A stretch of DNA of 64,000 bases from Phytophthora colocasiae (Eukaryota; Oomycota; Peronosporomycetes; Peronosporales; Peronosporaceae), in assembly GCA_018806915.1 (NCBI GenBank), contig JAGKQI010000098.1:1984001-2048000 (forward strand), read 5' to 3'. Positions 1 to 10,916 of the stretch are shown here, piece after piece (within the stretch, counting starts at the first letter, position 1; each line of letters opens with the position of its first letter). Made by a program: the position numbers and the translations under genes. The notes below the pieces were generated by a model, which was not told where the DNA came from, made no database searches, and saw only the letters and a list, made by a program, of their open reading frames with translations.

Positions 1-350
1 GATACTACGTGGTATCCGGGAGCTGAAGCCGTCGCTGCAGGAGCGGATCCTCCACAAAACCTTGTTGCCGCTCTTGAAGATTGCGATCGTCAGGATTCTT
101 GGCGTACCCACTACCGTTCCGGATCCTCCCATCCCAGCTTCGGTGCCAGTCGACTCTCCATGAAGTTCGTCCGCTCGCTGCCGGGGTTCGATCCCGACGC
201 TGCCAGATCCCAACCTCTGTAGGCTGCGTTACTTAACTCCATATATTCTTCTCGTCCACTCAGGCTTTCTTCACTCAGGATCCGCACACTCTAACTTCAA
301 ATCGCCCAAGCAATGATAGTGAGACCCATTGACAGAGGGCCCCAGGATCC
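1..350. other. Distal flank of GGATCC-rich gypsy element, no gene
   Basis: No convincing gene is visible. The stretch already contains several GGATCC/GATCC motifs and leads into the tandem array that follows. In the minus-strand orientation of the neighbouring retrotransposon it would lie at the 3' end, so it may be part of that element's long terminal repeat or of an adjacent copy. I could not match it base for base to the opposite end, so LTR boundaries are not called. Confidence 0.4.
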
Positions 351-1180
351 AGCTTCAAAACGCGAGGATCCGACTTCCGAACCCAATGATCCAACTCGGA
401 GATCCGAGGATCCCGCCTTCAGAACCCAAGGATCCGCCTTCAGGACCCAAGGATCCGCCTTCAGAACCCAAGGATCCGCCTTCAGAACCCAAGGATCCGA
501 CTTGGAGATCCGAGGATCCCGCCTTAGGACCCAAAATTCCAGTTCCAAAACCCCAGGATCCGCCTTCAGGACCCAAGGATCCCGACTTTGGACCCAAGGA
601 TCCAGCTTCAAAATCCCAGGATCCGTCTTCAAAACCCAAGGATCCGCCTTCAGAACCCAAGGATCCGCCTTCAGGACCCAAGGATCCAACTTCAGAACCC
701 AAGGATCCGCCTTCAGGACCCAAGGATCCAACTTCAGAACCCAAGGATCCGCCTTCAGGACCCAAGGATCCAGCTTCAAAATCCCAGGATCCGTCTTCAA
801 AACCCAAGGATCCGCCTTCAGAACCCAAGGATCCGCCTTCAGGACCCAAGGATCCAACTTCAGAACCCAAGGATCCGCCTTCAGGACCCAAGGATCCAAC
901 TTCAGAACCCAAGGATCCGCCTTCAGGACCCAAGGATCCAACTTCAGAACCCAAGGATCCGCCTTCAGGACCCAAGGATCCAACTTCAGAACCCAAGGAT
1001 CCGCCTTCAGGACCCAAGGATCCGACTTCAGAACCCAAGGATCCGCCTTCAGGACCCAAGGATCCAACTTCAGAACCCAAGGATCCGCCTTCAGGACCCA
1101 AGGATCCGCCTTCAGAACCTAAGGATCCGCCTTCAGAACCCAAGGATCCAGCTTGGAGACCCCGAGGATCCCGCCTGAGA
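351..1180. repeat. Tandem 21-bp GGATCC satellite
   Basis: The array repeats a 21-bp unit of the form GGATCCGCCTTCAGAACCCAA, mostly as alternating variants (CTTCAGGACCC and CTTCAGAACCC; GGATCCGCC and GGATCCAAC), giving a 42-bp higher-order period. Because 21 is a multiple of three and the unit has no stop codon in most frames, long open frames of low-complexity peptide occur on both strands; these are by-products, not genes. A related 21-bp unit occurs near the other end of the same retrotransposon at about 11,137-11,352, so the satellite is probably part of the element's terminal region. Confidence 0.92.
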
Positions 1181-1321
1181 TCTGAGTAAGTGATCGGGCA
1201 TCGACCTAGCTGGCATCCGATCCCCACTCAGAGGTCACCCTTCTTTTCTTCACATGTAAATACACAGTGCGTCCACTCGCAGTAGGCTGCCAGTCTTCTT
1301 CTTCCACATTGGTGAGCGCCC

Positions 1322-1717
1322 TCACCAATAGAAGATCCACCACCTCGGCTCCTCCTCCTCATGCGACTGCATCGCTTGGAATCGGTTCCTTTTGCTCCGT
1401 TCTTGGAGGAACTCATGCAGTAACGCACCGCAGTTCAGGTCTGCTTCATCTACCCAGGTAGGGTCCTCGTACCCCTTCCAGAAAACTTGAAATTCTCGTC
1501 GGATCCGTCCATACCGAGTGGGTCGTCCGGTCCGGACGTCCGCGACCCGCTCGACTTCAAACTCGCCGTCTTCCAGATCACGCTCCCAGCTGTCCTCCGG
1601 TAACAAGGCTTCGTCGAAGTCTAAGCGATCCGCTTCGTCCACCGTCAGCTGGATCTTCGGTCGGTCTGGGAATGTCCTGACAGGCTTCAACTTGGAGATG
1701 TGCACCACCGGAAACAA
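1322..1717 (-). pseudogene. Integrase C-terminus with chromodomain
   Basis: This continues the integrase frame after an in-frame TAA at 1721-1723. It opens with FPVVHISKLKPVR, the GPY/F-side end typical of gypsy integrases, and ends in a chromodomain-like segment with FQVFWKGYEDPTWVDE. Chromodomains at the integrase C-terminus direct chromoviral integration to particular chromatin. The fragment has no start of its own and would only be made as part of the polyprotein, so it is treated as a broken part of the element. Confidence 0.85.
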
Positions 1718-1720
1718 GTG

Positions 1721-2449
1721 TTAGTCTGTACCAACGATTTCCAAGCGAGCTGCATACTCGTTCGTCATTTCCGCCACACGGAACGGTCCATGCCACAGGT
1801 GAGCCAGTTTCTTGGCGTACCCTTCCTTGACTCTGTCTAAGAACAGCCACACTTGGGATCCGGCCTCGATGGAGTGTTGAGTCGCCGCCTCGTTCTGCCG
1901 GTCGGCACGATCCGAGATCGCCTGCTTCAAGCGGTCATTCACCTCAGCCCTAGCCAGTTGGTAGTGTCGCTGGATCTTATACCTCCAACGTCGTGGATCG
2001 GTATCTCGGCGTCCGGTACTTCCTACGGATAGTGTTGCCTCCAGAGTTGTCTTGGGATCCCAGCCATGGGCGAGGTAGAACGGCGTGTCGCCCCTAGTCC
2101 GGTCTTGTGCAGTGTTCAAAGCAAAGGTCAAGCGTTCGGCATACTCGTCCCAATCTCTCTGGTCGGGATCCTGAACATACATCTTGATTGCTCGAGTAAT
2201 CGTCTGTACCATCCGTTCAGCCGTGCCGTTCGACTGTGGTCGATAAGCCATAGTGGCTCTCTGGCGCTGGCCTAGGATCCGGTTGAAAGCACGAAAAACG
2301 TCGGACATGAACCCGGGTTCTCTGTCGTGCCGGATCACCTGGCTGGCGCCGAAACGACGAAACACACAGATCTCATAGGACTCCGCCACAGCTTGAGCTG
2401 TTCGTGAGTTATTAGCATTGACGATCACGTAACCAGTGAAGAGGTCCAC
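1721..2449 (-). pseudogene. Integrase catalytic core
   Basis: The fragment shows the DDE core of a gypsy integrase: VDLFTGYVIV (first Asp), RHDREPGF (second Asp) and QSNGTAERMVQ (Glu). It is one base out of frame with the RNase H/zinc-binding segment upstream; the shift lies near 2460, where the other frame meets a TAG. It ends at a TAA beyond which the chromodomain continues in the same frame. Integrase would join the cDNA to host DNA; this copy is broken. Confidence 0.88.
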
Positions 2450-2454
2450 CCATA

Positions 2455-3520
2455 CTAGAAGTTCGGTGGATCTTGGTAGCGAGGGTATATATGATCCATG
2501 GCGATCACCTGAAACGGGTAGGTGGCTTGAATGTTGCCTGGCGACACTCCACGGATCGTAGGTCGCCCCTTGCCCGTCTCACAATCCACGCATTCACCGA
2601 CAAATTGCTGCACGGATCTGAAAAGTCCTCTCCAGTAGAAGTGGTCCTTGATCCTCTGGTACGTACGGCCGATCCCTTGGTGTCCTCCTTCTAGACTGCT
2701 ATGATAGTGATGCAGCAGGTCCGCCTGGAGCGTCTCCGGTATAACCAGTCGTAATAATCCATCTCGATCGGCTTCGGCCCTTCGTGACGGCGTGCAATAG
2801 AACAACAGCTCATCCTCGTCCAACTCGAAATTGTCTGCTAGCAGACGGCACGTTTTGGCTTCGGCCGCAGTCAGATCCGTCAGCTGTCCCCGCAGGAACG
2901 ACTTCAGGTTGAAGATCCATGTTTCTTCGTCTTGGGCTTGTCGGATCCGGTCGATCCTCAGCCGTTGCACGGACTCCTCGTCGAGTACTCGGGGTCGCCC
3001 TTCTCTGGCTTGTCTTCGAGTAGCCACTGCACTGATCCGTGGTGTCGGATCCTCGGATCCCGAGGTCAGAATCTCATCCAACCGATTCAAAGTGACGAGA
3101 TCCTCGTGGTCCGCCCCTTGGTCGACTGTAATCCCGCTCTCTCGTTGCAATGCTGCACTGGCCAAGCTGTCGGCGCTTGCGTTCCACGCTCGCTTCACAT
3201 GTAGCAGGTCGTGATCCGGCCAATCCCGAAGCCGCATTAGCGCCTTCTGTCTCCGTAACGTCAGGGCCGGCGCTTTACAGTCGATCTCGCCGCGCATCTG
3301 GCGGATCACCAGATTCGAATCTCCGCAGATAACAAGTCGCCCCTTAGCCAGATCCTCGAGTAACTCAAAACATAATAGAAGTCCGTTATACTCTGCTTCG
3401 TTGACTGTCAGGTTCTCTGCGTATCGAGATGCTGCCTTAATCACCCTCTATTCAGGTAACTTCCAGACGATCGCGCTGAAGGATCCTCCGCCACGTTTCA
3501 CCCTGGCGGATCCGTCGAAA
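2455..3520 (-). pseudogene. Second (archaeal-like) RNase H plus integrase zinc-binding domain
   Basis: Reading through an in-frame TAG near 3450, the segment carries an RNase H fold with candidate catalytic residues in FDGSAR, NEAEYNGL, CGDSNLV and NASADSLAS. The HHCC zinc-binding module of integrase follows (HHYHSSLEGGHQG ... CVDCETGKGR). It is separate from the RNase H that directly follows the reverse transcriptase at 3790-4200. A duplicated RNase H of this type is known in some oomycete and plant gypsy lineages; the archaeal-like label rests on motif style and position, not on a tree. Confidence 0.8.
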
Positions 3521-5683
3521 CTAACCACCCACAACTCTTCCTCCGGTCCTACGGTCGGTACTGGCATCTGGATCGCTCGGCGTGGCTCTTTCCTCGGGGC
3601 GATGCTCACTAGAGCTTGATCCACCTCGGATCTCGGGGTGATACTTGCGGCAAGGGATCCGAGGATCTCGTCCTCCCCTTTCGTGCACTTCGTGATCTCC
3701 AGGCGATAACAGCGCCGCCCATTGGCCCAACCTTCCTTGTAGTCCGGTAGAACGGAACAACCACCGGAGGGTAGAGTGCCTGGTTAGGACCCGGATCCGT
3801 CGTCCAACCAACATGGAATATCCGAGATCCAGGATCCTTAGCAAGGCCAGCACCTCCTTCTCTACGATCCCATAGTTCACTTCGTTCGGTTTCAGGGATC
3901 TGCTAACGAACATCACCGGCATGTAGATTCCATCGTGATCCTGCGTCAGGGAAGCTGAAATGGCCCATTCACCGGCGTAGACAATCACCACCGGTTGCTT
4001 GTCGGGATCGAAATGCCGAAGCGTAGGAGTCATAGCGATCTTCCTCTTCAGGGCCTCGAAGGCGGCTGAAGCACGGATCCACTTCTCGTCCGGATCTCTC
4101 GGGCTCGATGGGTCCTCGGGATCCTTGATCCCAGAGTCGGTTGGCTGCAGGATCTTGCGGCTGGACCTTAGCTCCGCGAAGTCGACCTCCCTCAGTTCGT
4201 AGAGTACCGACGCGTAGACCGCCATGTCCTCGATTAATCGAGCGTAGTAGTTTAGGCTACCCAAGAAAGATTGCATAGCGCGCAGCGATCTCGGGAACGC
4301 AAGATCCACCAGCGCTTCTCGGTCCTTCGGATGTGCCTCTAGTCCTTCGCTAGACACTCGGTGTCCCAGGTAATCGACCTTCTTCAGACCCCAGAAATTC
4401 TTGGCCACGCTAATCGACAGGTTCCACTTATCACAGGCTTCCAGCAGTAAATGCACTCGCTCACACAGGTGATCCCAGGATCCGGCGGTCACTAAGATGT
4501 CGTCGATGTACGATCTTCGTCCAAGTACAGACTGTTCACCGTTCGTCTCCGGGATCCCATCTCGGAAGAGATCCAACGCGGATCCGGATCCGGCTGTGGG
4601 CGGGATCCGTAGGAAACCATACAGTGCGTTGTCCAACAAACGCTGGTAGATCTGCGGGGCATTCTTGAGACCAAACGGCATCCGGTTCCACTCAAACAAT
4701 CCAAACGGGGTGATAAATGCCGAGATGGCCCTTGCGCGATCCGTCATAGAGACAACTCAAAAACCACTAGCCATATCGAGAGAACAGTACCACAACACGG
4801 CGTCGAGATCCTCCAGTAGATCATTGATGAGAGGCATAGGATATACCATCAGCCTCGTCAAGCTATTCACCAGCCTGTAGTCAATGCAGAGCCTGATATC
4901 AACGCCATTCTTCTTGATGATCACGACAATTGGCGAGGCCCATGGTGACGTAGAGACTTGGATGATCTTCGCTTGCAACAATCCCTTGATCAGATCCGAG
5001 AGCTTCTCGCGATACTGCGGCGCCACCTTACGCACTCGCTGGGCAATGGGCTTCGCGTCTCCCACGTCAATATCGCAGATCGCGCCCACGGCAGGAGGGG
5101 GCAGGGCATTACCCTTCCCAATTAACAAGTGCTTGTATTTCCAGATCTCATTCGCCAATCTTTGGATCTCCTCGGGTGTGTTGGAGGCTGGATCCCCCAC
5201 TTGGAGATCCTCGATCTTCACTTCGACCGTCGCCGTCACAACCTCTGGCAACACCGCCATTTCCTTCTCGAGATCTTCCGCGTAGGATCCGCCATTCTCG
5301 TGGACAAACACTCCATCGTCGGCGTGATCTTCTGCGGATCCAGGATCCGGCCGGGCACCAACCTCGAGATCCGGCTGGGACTCAGCCACGAGATCCGGTC
5401 GGGATCCAACCACGAGATCCTTGTCTGAGGCGAACTTGTGATCTCCATGTCCTGACGCCGGTGACGGATCCTCACTTGTCCACACTCTGGGCGGATCACT
5501 GGCTGTTACATGGCTACCAGGATCCAGCCTTCTAGTGGCCGGATCCGGTCCACGAGCGGCACCTCCCTCGGCAGGTCTTCCGACTTCGCTCCCTGCTTCC
5601 AAGCTGGATCCAACAGCAGGATCACCCTTCGGCGCACCACGTCCGGTTCTCGGATCGTCTTCTGGGGTCTTCGCCGCGTCCAC
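3521..5683 (-). pseudogene. Reverse transcriptase and RT-linked RNase H
   Basis: The reverse transcriptase runs from an upstream acidic spacer through SLDMASGF, then an in-frame TGA at 4757-4759 where a tryptophan codon is expected, and resumes in the same frame with ITPFGLFEWNRMPFGLKNAP and the catalytic YIDDILVT. The RNase H that follows looks degenerate: the usual DAS motif reads YAGE and the usual TDH reads TRH, although IVEKEVLALL is kept. The frame shifts near 3790. The upstream half overlaps another spacer frame, marking a further frameshift near 5600. Confidence 0.88.
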
Positions 5684-6837
5684 GTACGTCGCCGCCCCTT
5701 GGTCCAGCTCTTCTTGTGCCGTAGCGCCTTGATCCGGATCCCCTGGCGCCCCTGAGTCTTCAATCTTGCCTTGGCGCGCACCATCATCTTCATCTTGCGG
5801 AGGCGCATCCGTAGCACCCTTGGTACACGCGTAGATCGCCCTGGGTGTCTTGCAATCGGCGGCCTGGTCGTCCCCGCCGCTCGCTCGTATTTGTGTGAAT
5901 ATGAGGGGCTCAGATCCCCACTAAGTGCGGAATCAGACGACCGTTCAGGCCTGCCCCGTCCTTGACCCCTGTCGCATACGCGACACCGATTTTCAACCGG
6001 TGTCAGGTTGGGATCCGACTTTGCTTGTAGGCGTCGGTGGGGGGCGTGGGGTACCTCATTGGAAAGGTCTTGACCAGGCGCGTCTAATGAGCGCTCCCCG
6101 AGCTCCGGGGCATTCCTGTGAGCTTCAGGGCACTCCGAAAACTTGGATCCGACTGTGCCATCTGAGTGATGGTCACCTGTCTCATGATTACGGGGCGACC
6201 CTTCGACATCATTGTCCCGGCTCTGCGCAGAGACAGGGCAGCCCTCCGGATCTTCAAGGAGGCGCGTCGACATGGGCCCTTCGGCTTCTAGGGCACCGTT
6301 TGAGGCATGCGACGGCTCGTTAGACGCGCCTCGCCTCGCGCTGCATGTCCATACCGACCTCAGCAGCGGGGCATTCATATTCGCCCCAGGGCGGCCTAAA
6401 ACGTCATCTCCGACTGATTTGTCGGAGTGATGGTCGTCGCCCGTCGCACGGACGTGCTGCCGATCCTCAACGGTGGCGTCCAGTCTCTGGCCAGAGACAG
6501 TACACGTTGCCGGATCTTCAATCAGACAAGCTGAAGAGGATCCGGAGGATCCTTGAGCCTGTGGATCTCGGATCCGGGCGTGTGAGGACGCCCCTCGATC
6601 CGACGAGTCTGGCGCAGGATCCTTTGCGGCCTCTGGTCCAAATTGGACACGGCGGTGCGCTTGGAGCCTAGGCGTCGTCGGATCGGATCCGTCGGACTGG
6701 ATCCTGTCTCGCCAGTCGACCGTTCCTTCAAGGATCCGGTCCGACGTAGGTGGCGAGCCGGGGCAGCGTGACACGACAGCGGTGTGGACAGGGCGCTTCA
6801 GGATCCCTCTCGGCTCTGCGTACTTCGGCCGATCCAC
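5506..6837 (-). pseudogene. Protease-RT spacer of gypsy polyprotein
   Basis: A 443-residue open frame lies between the protease and reverse transcriptase segments. It is hydrophilic, rich in Asp, Pro, Arg and Ser, with no recognisable domain. Much of its composition follows from embedded GATCC motifs (recurrent DP and GS dipeptides). Its frame differs from that of the reverse transcriptase segment it overlaps at 5506-5683. It could be a genuine linker or a low-constraint region expanded by the same process that spread GGATCC. Confidence 0.6.
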
Positions 6838-6852
6838 CGCCGGCTCAAGCTC

Positions 6853-7856
6853 TCAAGGCTCCTTCGGACGCGGTGGCGGCGGGATCTCCGTCGTGGCGCT
6901 CATGGCAAGGTTCTGCCACTCGTTGTAGCGCCGGGATCCGACGGAAATGAAGCCCGGGGTGCGAGGAACGTGATCCCCGGCCAGCCACATGCCGATCTCC
7001 TCATTGTGGTTGAAGGAGACCGCTTTCTCACCGACATTGGTAAGTTGTAGATAGCGGATCTTGCCTGGACCTTGAGCTAACGTTGGTACCCATTGCTTGC
7101 CTCTGCGTAGCCACAGCTTCTCGTACTCCTTGAGGTGGATCCGATCCGGATGCTCGAAGATCTCGCCGGGTTCCAGCCGTATGCCTTCTTGGAGGAGTAG
7201 CGGGCGGGCCCGGCCGCTGAAGATCTGCCGTCGTCCATGGAGGCGCACACGGATCTCGTCATGCAAGCACACGGATCCGTCGCCCAAGTCGAGTCGGATC
7301 CCGGCTGGTACCATGAAGTCCATACCGAGGATCGCGTCGCAGTCGGGTGGAAGATCCTCGCCGACCCAGACATCGCAGAAGTATACCAAGTATCCAGCCA
7401 AGGTAACCTTGATCCTTGTTTGCCTGCTGCAATGTACAGCTGCTCACCAATTCCGAGGCATTCTTGTGTTTGACTAGTGTCGATCTGGGATCCAACCTTA
7501 CGAGCAAAGGCGGCATCGATGATCGACACCTCGGATCCCGAGTCAAGAAGCACGGTGGACTTGGCATTGTTGATCTTGCACGTTGCCTTGGCCTGCTTGA
7601 AGTGTTTGCTGGGGACATGGTACTTCCAGTACCCGCGTGACTCTCCATGCATGAGATCCAAGGGCATGGCGATCTCGGATCTCTGGTATTCATCGTCTGT
7701 AGAGCGGAAGCTTGCAACTCTAGCCGTACGTTTCCCATGAAGTTCACATGTATTATCCAATAGATCCGTTCGCTTGTTGCTAACTTGATCCATGGCCTTC
7801 TTGTTCACATATGCATAGATGTAAGACGTTGAACGCTCGTCTCGTACCGGATTCAA
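6853..7856 (-). pseudogene. Retropepsin-type aspartic protease
   Basis: Two overlapping frames together make a retroviral-type protease. The first, in the frame that opens at 7856, has the active site VLLDSGSEVSIID. The second, from about 7401 down, has the flap/C-terminal signature AILGMDFMVPAGIRLDLG. The break between them lies near 7400, so this copy is frameshifted. The enzyme would process the Gag-Pol polyprotein. It lies directly after gag, with only a few bases between the gag stop (7871) and this frame. Confidence 0.85.
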
Positions 7857-7870
7857 ACCCGGCGAGCGTT

Positions 7871-10228
7871 CTAGTTTAACATCTTCTCGGCAGCTTCTGG
7901 AAGCATGTGCTTACTTGGATCGAACCACTGTCGGATGAGGTTGTAGAATTCCTCCATCTGGCACTTGCCGTGATCGTGAAGTTCTCCGCAGCCGCGACAT
8001 ACGAAGAAGCAGCGATCCGACGGATGACCCCGCTTGCCGCACTTCTGGCAGGTGAGACGCTTCCAACAGCCAAGATCCGAATGTTTCCTGGATCCGCAGT
8101 GCGAGCAGCGTTGCCCTTCGTTGGAAAAACGCGGTCTACGATCCTGTGGCACTGGATCCGAGCTGGCTTGGGTTGGATCCGGATCCTTCTTAGGATCCGA
8201 AGTTCCTGTCTTGGTCTCTTTCGATCCGGCTGTCGTCGAGGTAATCGGTCGCTCACTCGAGGCTGCTACGTATGCTCTGCGAAGCTCACCGTCGGATCCG
8301 GAGTCCTCGGAGTCGGATCCCTCCGATTCTACAACTTGCATGGAACGGATCGCACGCGTTGGACCGGTTGGCTGCGGGGCCGTCGTGGTCTTCGGCCGGA
8401 ACTTGCTGGATCCCGACGACGGCTTCTTCTGTCTGGATCTCGCGCGATCTCGGGCCCGCAGTACGTCTTCGAGTTGATCCGCGTCCGCAAGTCGGAGTAA
8501 TGTCAGTTGGTCTGCCAGATCCGCATCCCCGAGCGTCTCGATGAAGTGTTCGACGTGCTCGCGGCGAGCTTTGGCATCTTCATCCTTGATCATCACTCTC
8601 GCACGAAGACCTGCTACGTTCAACCGGTACAGGTATTCCAGTGGCGACTCATCGGATCTCTTGCGGGCGTGGTAGTATTGCCACGCCACCGAGACTCCGA
8701 GGCCGCAGTACTGCGTCTGGAAGGCTTTCAGCAGATCACTCCACTTCAGCCTTGTGGATCGACTGAGTTGTCTGTACAAGTTTCGCGCTGGACCTGTGAG
8801 GAGATCTCCGAAGGTAAGGCACTTTTCTTCATCCGATGCTTGATCTCTCGTGAAGGCTGACTTGACTTTACTAATCCATGATCTTGCTCGTTCCTCGTCG
8901 TGCTCCTTGCCCGTGAACTCCTTCAGGTCCGATATCGCAGAAATCCGGATCCGTTGAATTGTGCTGGATCCTGCCGTAACGGATGCAGCAGTGGTCGTCG
9001 CCGTACGCCGGAGAGCCAATCCGTCAAGGTCGTCAGGGTCATACTCCCAGTTCTCGGGGTGTGATCCTACTGACTCCATCTCGACGTCCCGATATACAGG
9101 ATCCGAAGCGCGCGTCGTGGCTCTTGGGACGGTAGTCATCTGCCGCTCCTTCAAGAACTTGTCCATGGCTGATTGGAAGTAGGCTTGCAGTCCCTTGGTG
9201 GATGCATGCGGCGGATCCATGGCACGGGGTTGATCACGCGAGGTGTCCCGCGTTCGCGCTGGCTTGGCATCCGGGACATCAGTTGGCATACGGGCTGCCA
9301 ACATCGCAGCACCTGTAGGGCCGAGTGCCATACGTCGGGGTTCCGACGAGCTGTCGGATCCTGCTTCGGACTCCGCCGAAGCGTATCGCGAGGATCCTGT
9401 CTGGTACTCTGGGGACTGCGCCAGCTTGGACATCGGATCTCGGATCACTCGTCGCTCACCGACGAGGGGCTTCAGCCGGCTGAAGAGCGAGGCCGCTGCG
9501 ATACGGATCCTGTCTTGATCCAAGCGGAAGAGGGTATCCCCGTCGAAAACACCCGCAGCAAAACCAGCTTCTTCGAGCAGGCGTAGGAGATCCAAAGCGC
9601 TGTCCAAACTGTTCGTAGACTGAGCCGGTGCCGCGATCGGGCCGGTGAGGGATCCAACCAACTGGGGTTGTAGGACCCTCATCACAGGGTCTTCCCGGAG
9701 GAAGTCCTCGAGCGCGATCCGGCGATACGAAGCCTCCAGCTGGGTCGACGACCACTCCGATTTCACCATCGGCTTCTCGTCGACGTCAGATCCTGGTGCC
9801 TTCAGCTTCTTCCGCGCAGTCTTCGTCTTCTTCTTCGACGTTTTACCACCTGAGATCTGCGCGGTGGTGGTGGTGGATGAAGATCCAACAGCTTTCGCCG
9901 CTGAATCCCCACCCGGCGGATCAGAACTCGCGTTCCGATCCGCGGGGTCCCGAAGGACCTGGGGAGGAGGGGGAGGTTTTTCTTCCGAGTCTGTTGCCAG
10001 ACTCGCCTCCTTCCTGTCGACAGAGCTCCTCCCAGGGCTCCGTCGATCCGTGGATCTAGCGTTCAGCGGTGCTGACGGCGATCCAACGACCGTCGGCACT
10101 TCTTCTCCCGGTTCTTCCTTCACTTGTACAGTCTCTTCGGACTCACGGTGATATCCGCCGTCCCCAAAAGATCCGGGCACGTGCACCATTGTGGTGTAGT
10201 GGATCCGCTGGAATGAGCAGGGATCCAA
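7871..10228 (-). CDS. gag: Gag polyprotein of GGATCC-rich gypsy element
   Basis: A 785-residue open frame. The middle carries a retrotransposon Gag region (IRISAISDLKEFTGKEHDEE ... FRTQYCGLG). The C-terminus holds cysteine clusters including a canonical CCHC knuckle, CQKCGKRGHPSDRC, and a second HCG/CRGCGELHDHGKC cluster. Gag would form the particle and bind RNA. It is the only uninterrupted gene of the element. The N-terminal 250 residues are low complexity and contain many GATCC-encoded dipeptides. Confidence 0.85.
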   Translation of the reverse strand: MDPCSFQRIHYTTMVHVPGSFGDGGYHRESEETVQVKEEPGEEVPTVVGSPSAPLNARSTDRRSPGRSSVDRKEASLATDSEEKPPPPPQVLRDPADRNASSDPPGGDSAAKAVGSSSTTTTAQISGGKTSKKKTKTARKKLKAPGSDVDEKPMVKSEWSSTQLEASYRRIALEDFLREDPVMRVLQPQLVGSLTGPIAAPAQSTNSLDSALDLLRLLEEAGFAAGVFDGDTLFRLDQDRIRIAAASLFSRLKPLVGERRVIRDPMSKLAQSPEYQTGSSRYASAESEAGSDSSSEPRRMALGPTGAAMLAARMPTDVPDAKPARTRDTSRDQPRAMDPPHASTKGLQAYFQSAMDKFLKERQMTTVPRATTRASDPVYRDVEMESVGSHPENWEYDPDDLDGLALRRTATTTAASVTAGSSTIQRIRISAISDLKEFTGKEHDEERARSWISKVKSAFTRDQASDEEKCLTFGDLLTGPARNLYRQLSRSTRLKWSDLLKAFQTQYCGLGVSVAWQYYHARKRSDESPLEYLYRLNVAGLRARVMIKDEDAKARREHVEHFIETLGDADLADQLTLLRLADADQLEDVLRARDRARSRQKKPSSGSSKFRPKTTTAPQPTGPTRAIRSMQVVESEGSDSEDSGSDGELRRAYVAASSERPITSTTAGSKETKTGTSDPKKDPDPTQASSDPVPQDRRPRFSNEGQRCSHCGSRKHSDLGCWKRLTCQKCGKRGHPSDRCFFVCRGCGELHDHGKCQMEEFYNLIRQWFDPSKHMLPEAAEKMLN

Positions 10229-10900
10229 CGTTCACACACGGCGCCCAGACACTGACTAACGGAGGGGGTACTCCGATAACCGTGGGGTTGCTGAGGCTCA
10301 CCTTGTGTACCCGTCAGTGGGCGGGATCTGCTCTCTCAGAACGGGAGAGTGTACACAGGCGTGAGGGCTTGAACGTCCTTGGCGGGGACTTGGGAGGTTG
10401 GACTTGCGTGGGTATTCCTGCACACAGGTCCTGGTTGGGGGGATCTTGGTCTTGGACTCGAAGATCTTGTGGATCCTTGGATCCGGGGTTGCCTTGATGG
10501 GTGTGGGGTCCTTTTCCTTTCCTTTACTGTCTTGCTTGCCGCCTCCTGTAGCGGTTGGTTTTGAGGGTGTTGAGAGGTCGAGGGATCCTACGGTTAAGCA
10601 ATCAACACCGTTGGATCCGGGGTCTTCACTTAGCGTAAGGTAAGCCGGCCAAATCGGGGATCCGGTCTTAGCTGTAGCTAGGTGTGCGAAGAAACTTGCA
10701 GGTAGACTAAGGGGAGGCCAATACACTATCCTCTTCCCTTGTCTGAGGTCCTGAAGAAAACCACTTGCGCTCTAGAAGGTAAATTCGACTCCCTGATTTA
10801 TGGTTATCCAGTTCCTCATCTTGTACCCTATCTTTCCCATCGCAAATCTCTATCTTGGATCATGCTGGCTCTCCTGCAACTTCTCCACTACGTCGATGTC
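10229..10900. other. Leader/LTR region of GGATCC-rich gypsy element
   Basis: This non-coding stretch lies upstream of gag in the element's minus-strand sense. The block 10,239-10,340 (GCGCCCAGACACTGACTAAC and onward) closely matches 25,021-25,120, and 10,520-10,640 resembles 25,325-25,430. The two loci are therefore diverged copies of one leader/LTR family. Direct repeat boundaries and a primer-binding site could not be fixed by eye. Confidence 0.6.
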
Positions 10901-10916
10901 TTGGATCGTGAGAATC

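Larger units (their letters stand above)
1322..10228 (-). mobile_element. Decayed Ty3/gypsy chromovirus-like element, GGATCC-saturated
   Basis: On the minus strand the order is gag, aspartic protease, spacer, reverse transcriptase, RNase H, a second RNase H, integrase and chromodomain, which is Ty3/gypsy order. The reading frame is broken by in-frame stops at 4757-4759, about 3450 and 1721-1723 and by frameshifts near 7400, 5600, 3790 and 2460, so this copy cannot make a full polyprotein. GGATCC or GATCC occurs throughout, inside coding as well as terminal sequence. A purine-rich tract on the minus strand at about 1236-1250 is a candidate polypurine tract, with the 3' LTR beginning just below it. 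The second, archaeal-like RNase H is reminiscent of oomycete gypsy lineages described with duplicated RNase H; that assignment is inferred. Confidence 0.9.

Noticed and set aside
297..1227. Five long open frames on both strands in the GGATCC array
   Set aside because: They follow from a 21-bp, stop-free repeat unit; the peptides are pure repeats (DPWVLK, GSLGSE, RIRLQN types) with no gene signals.
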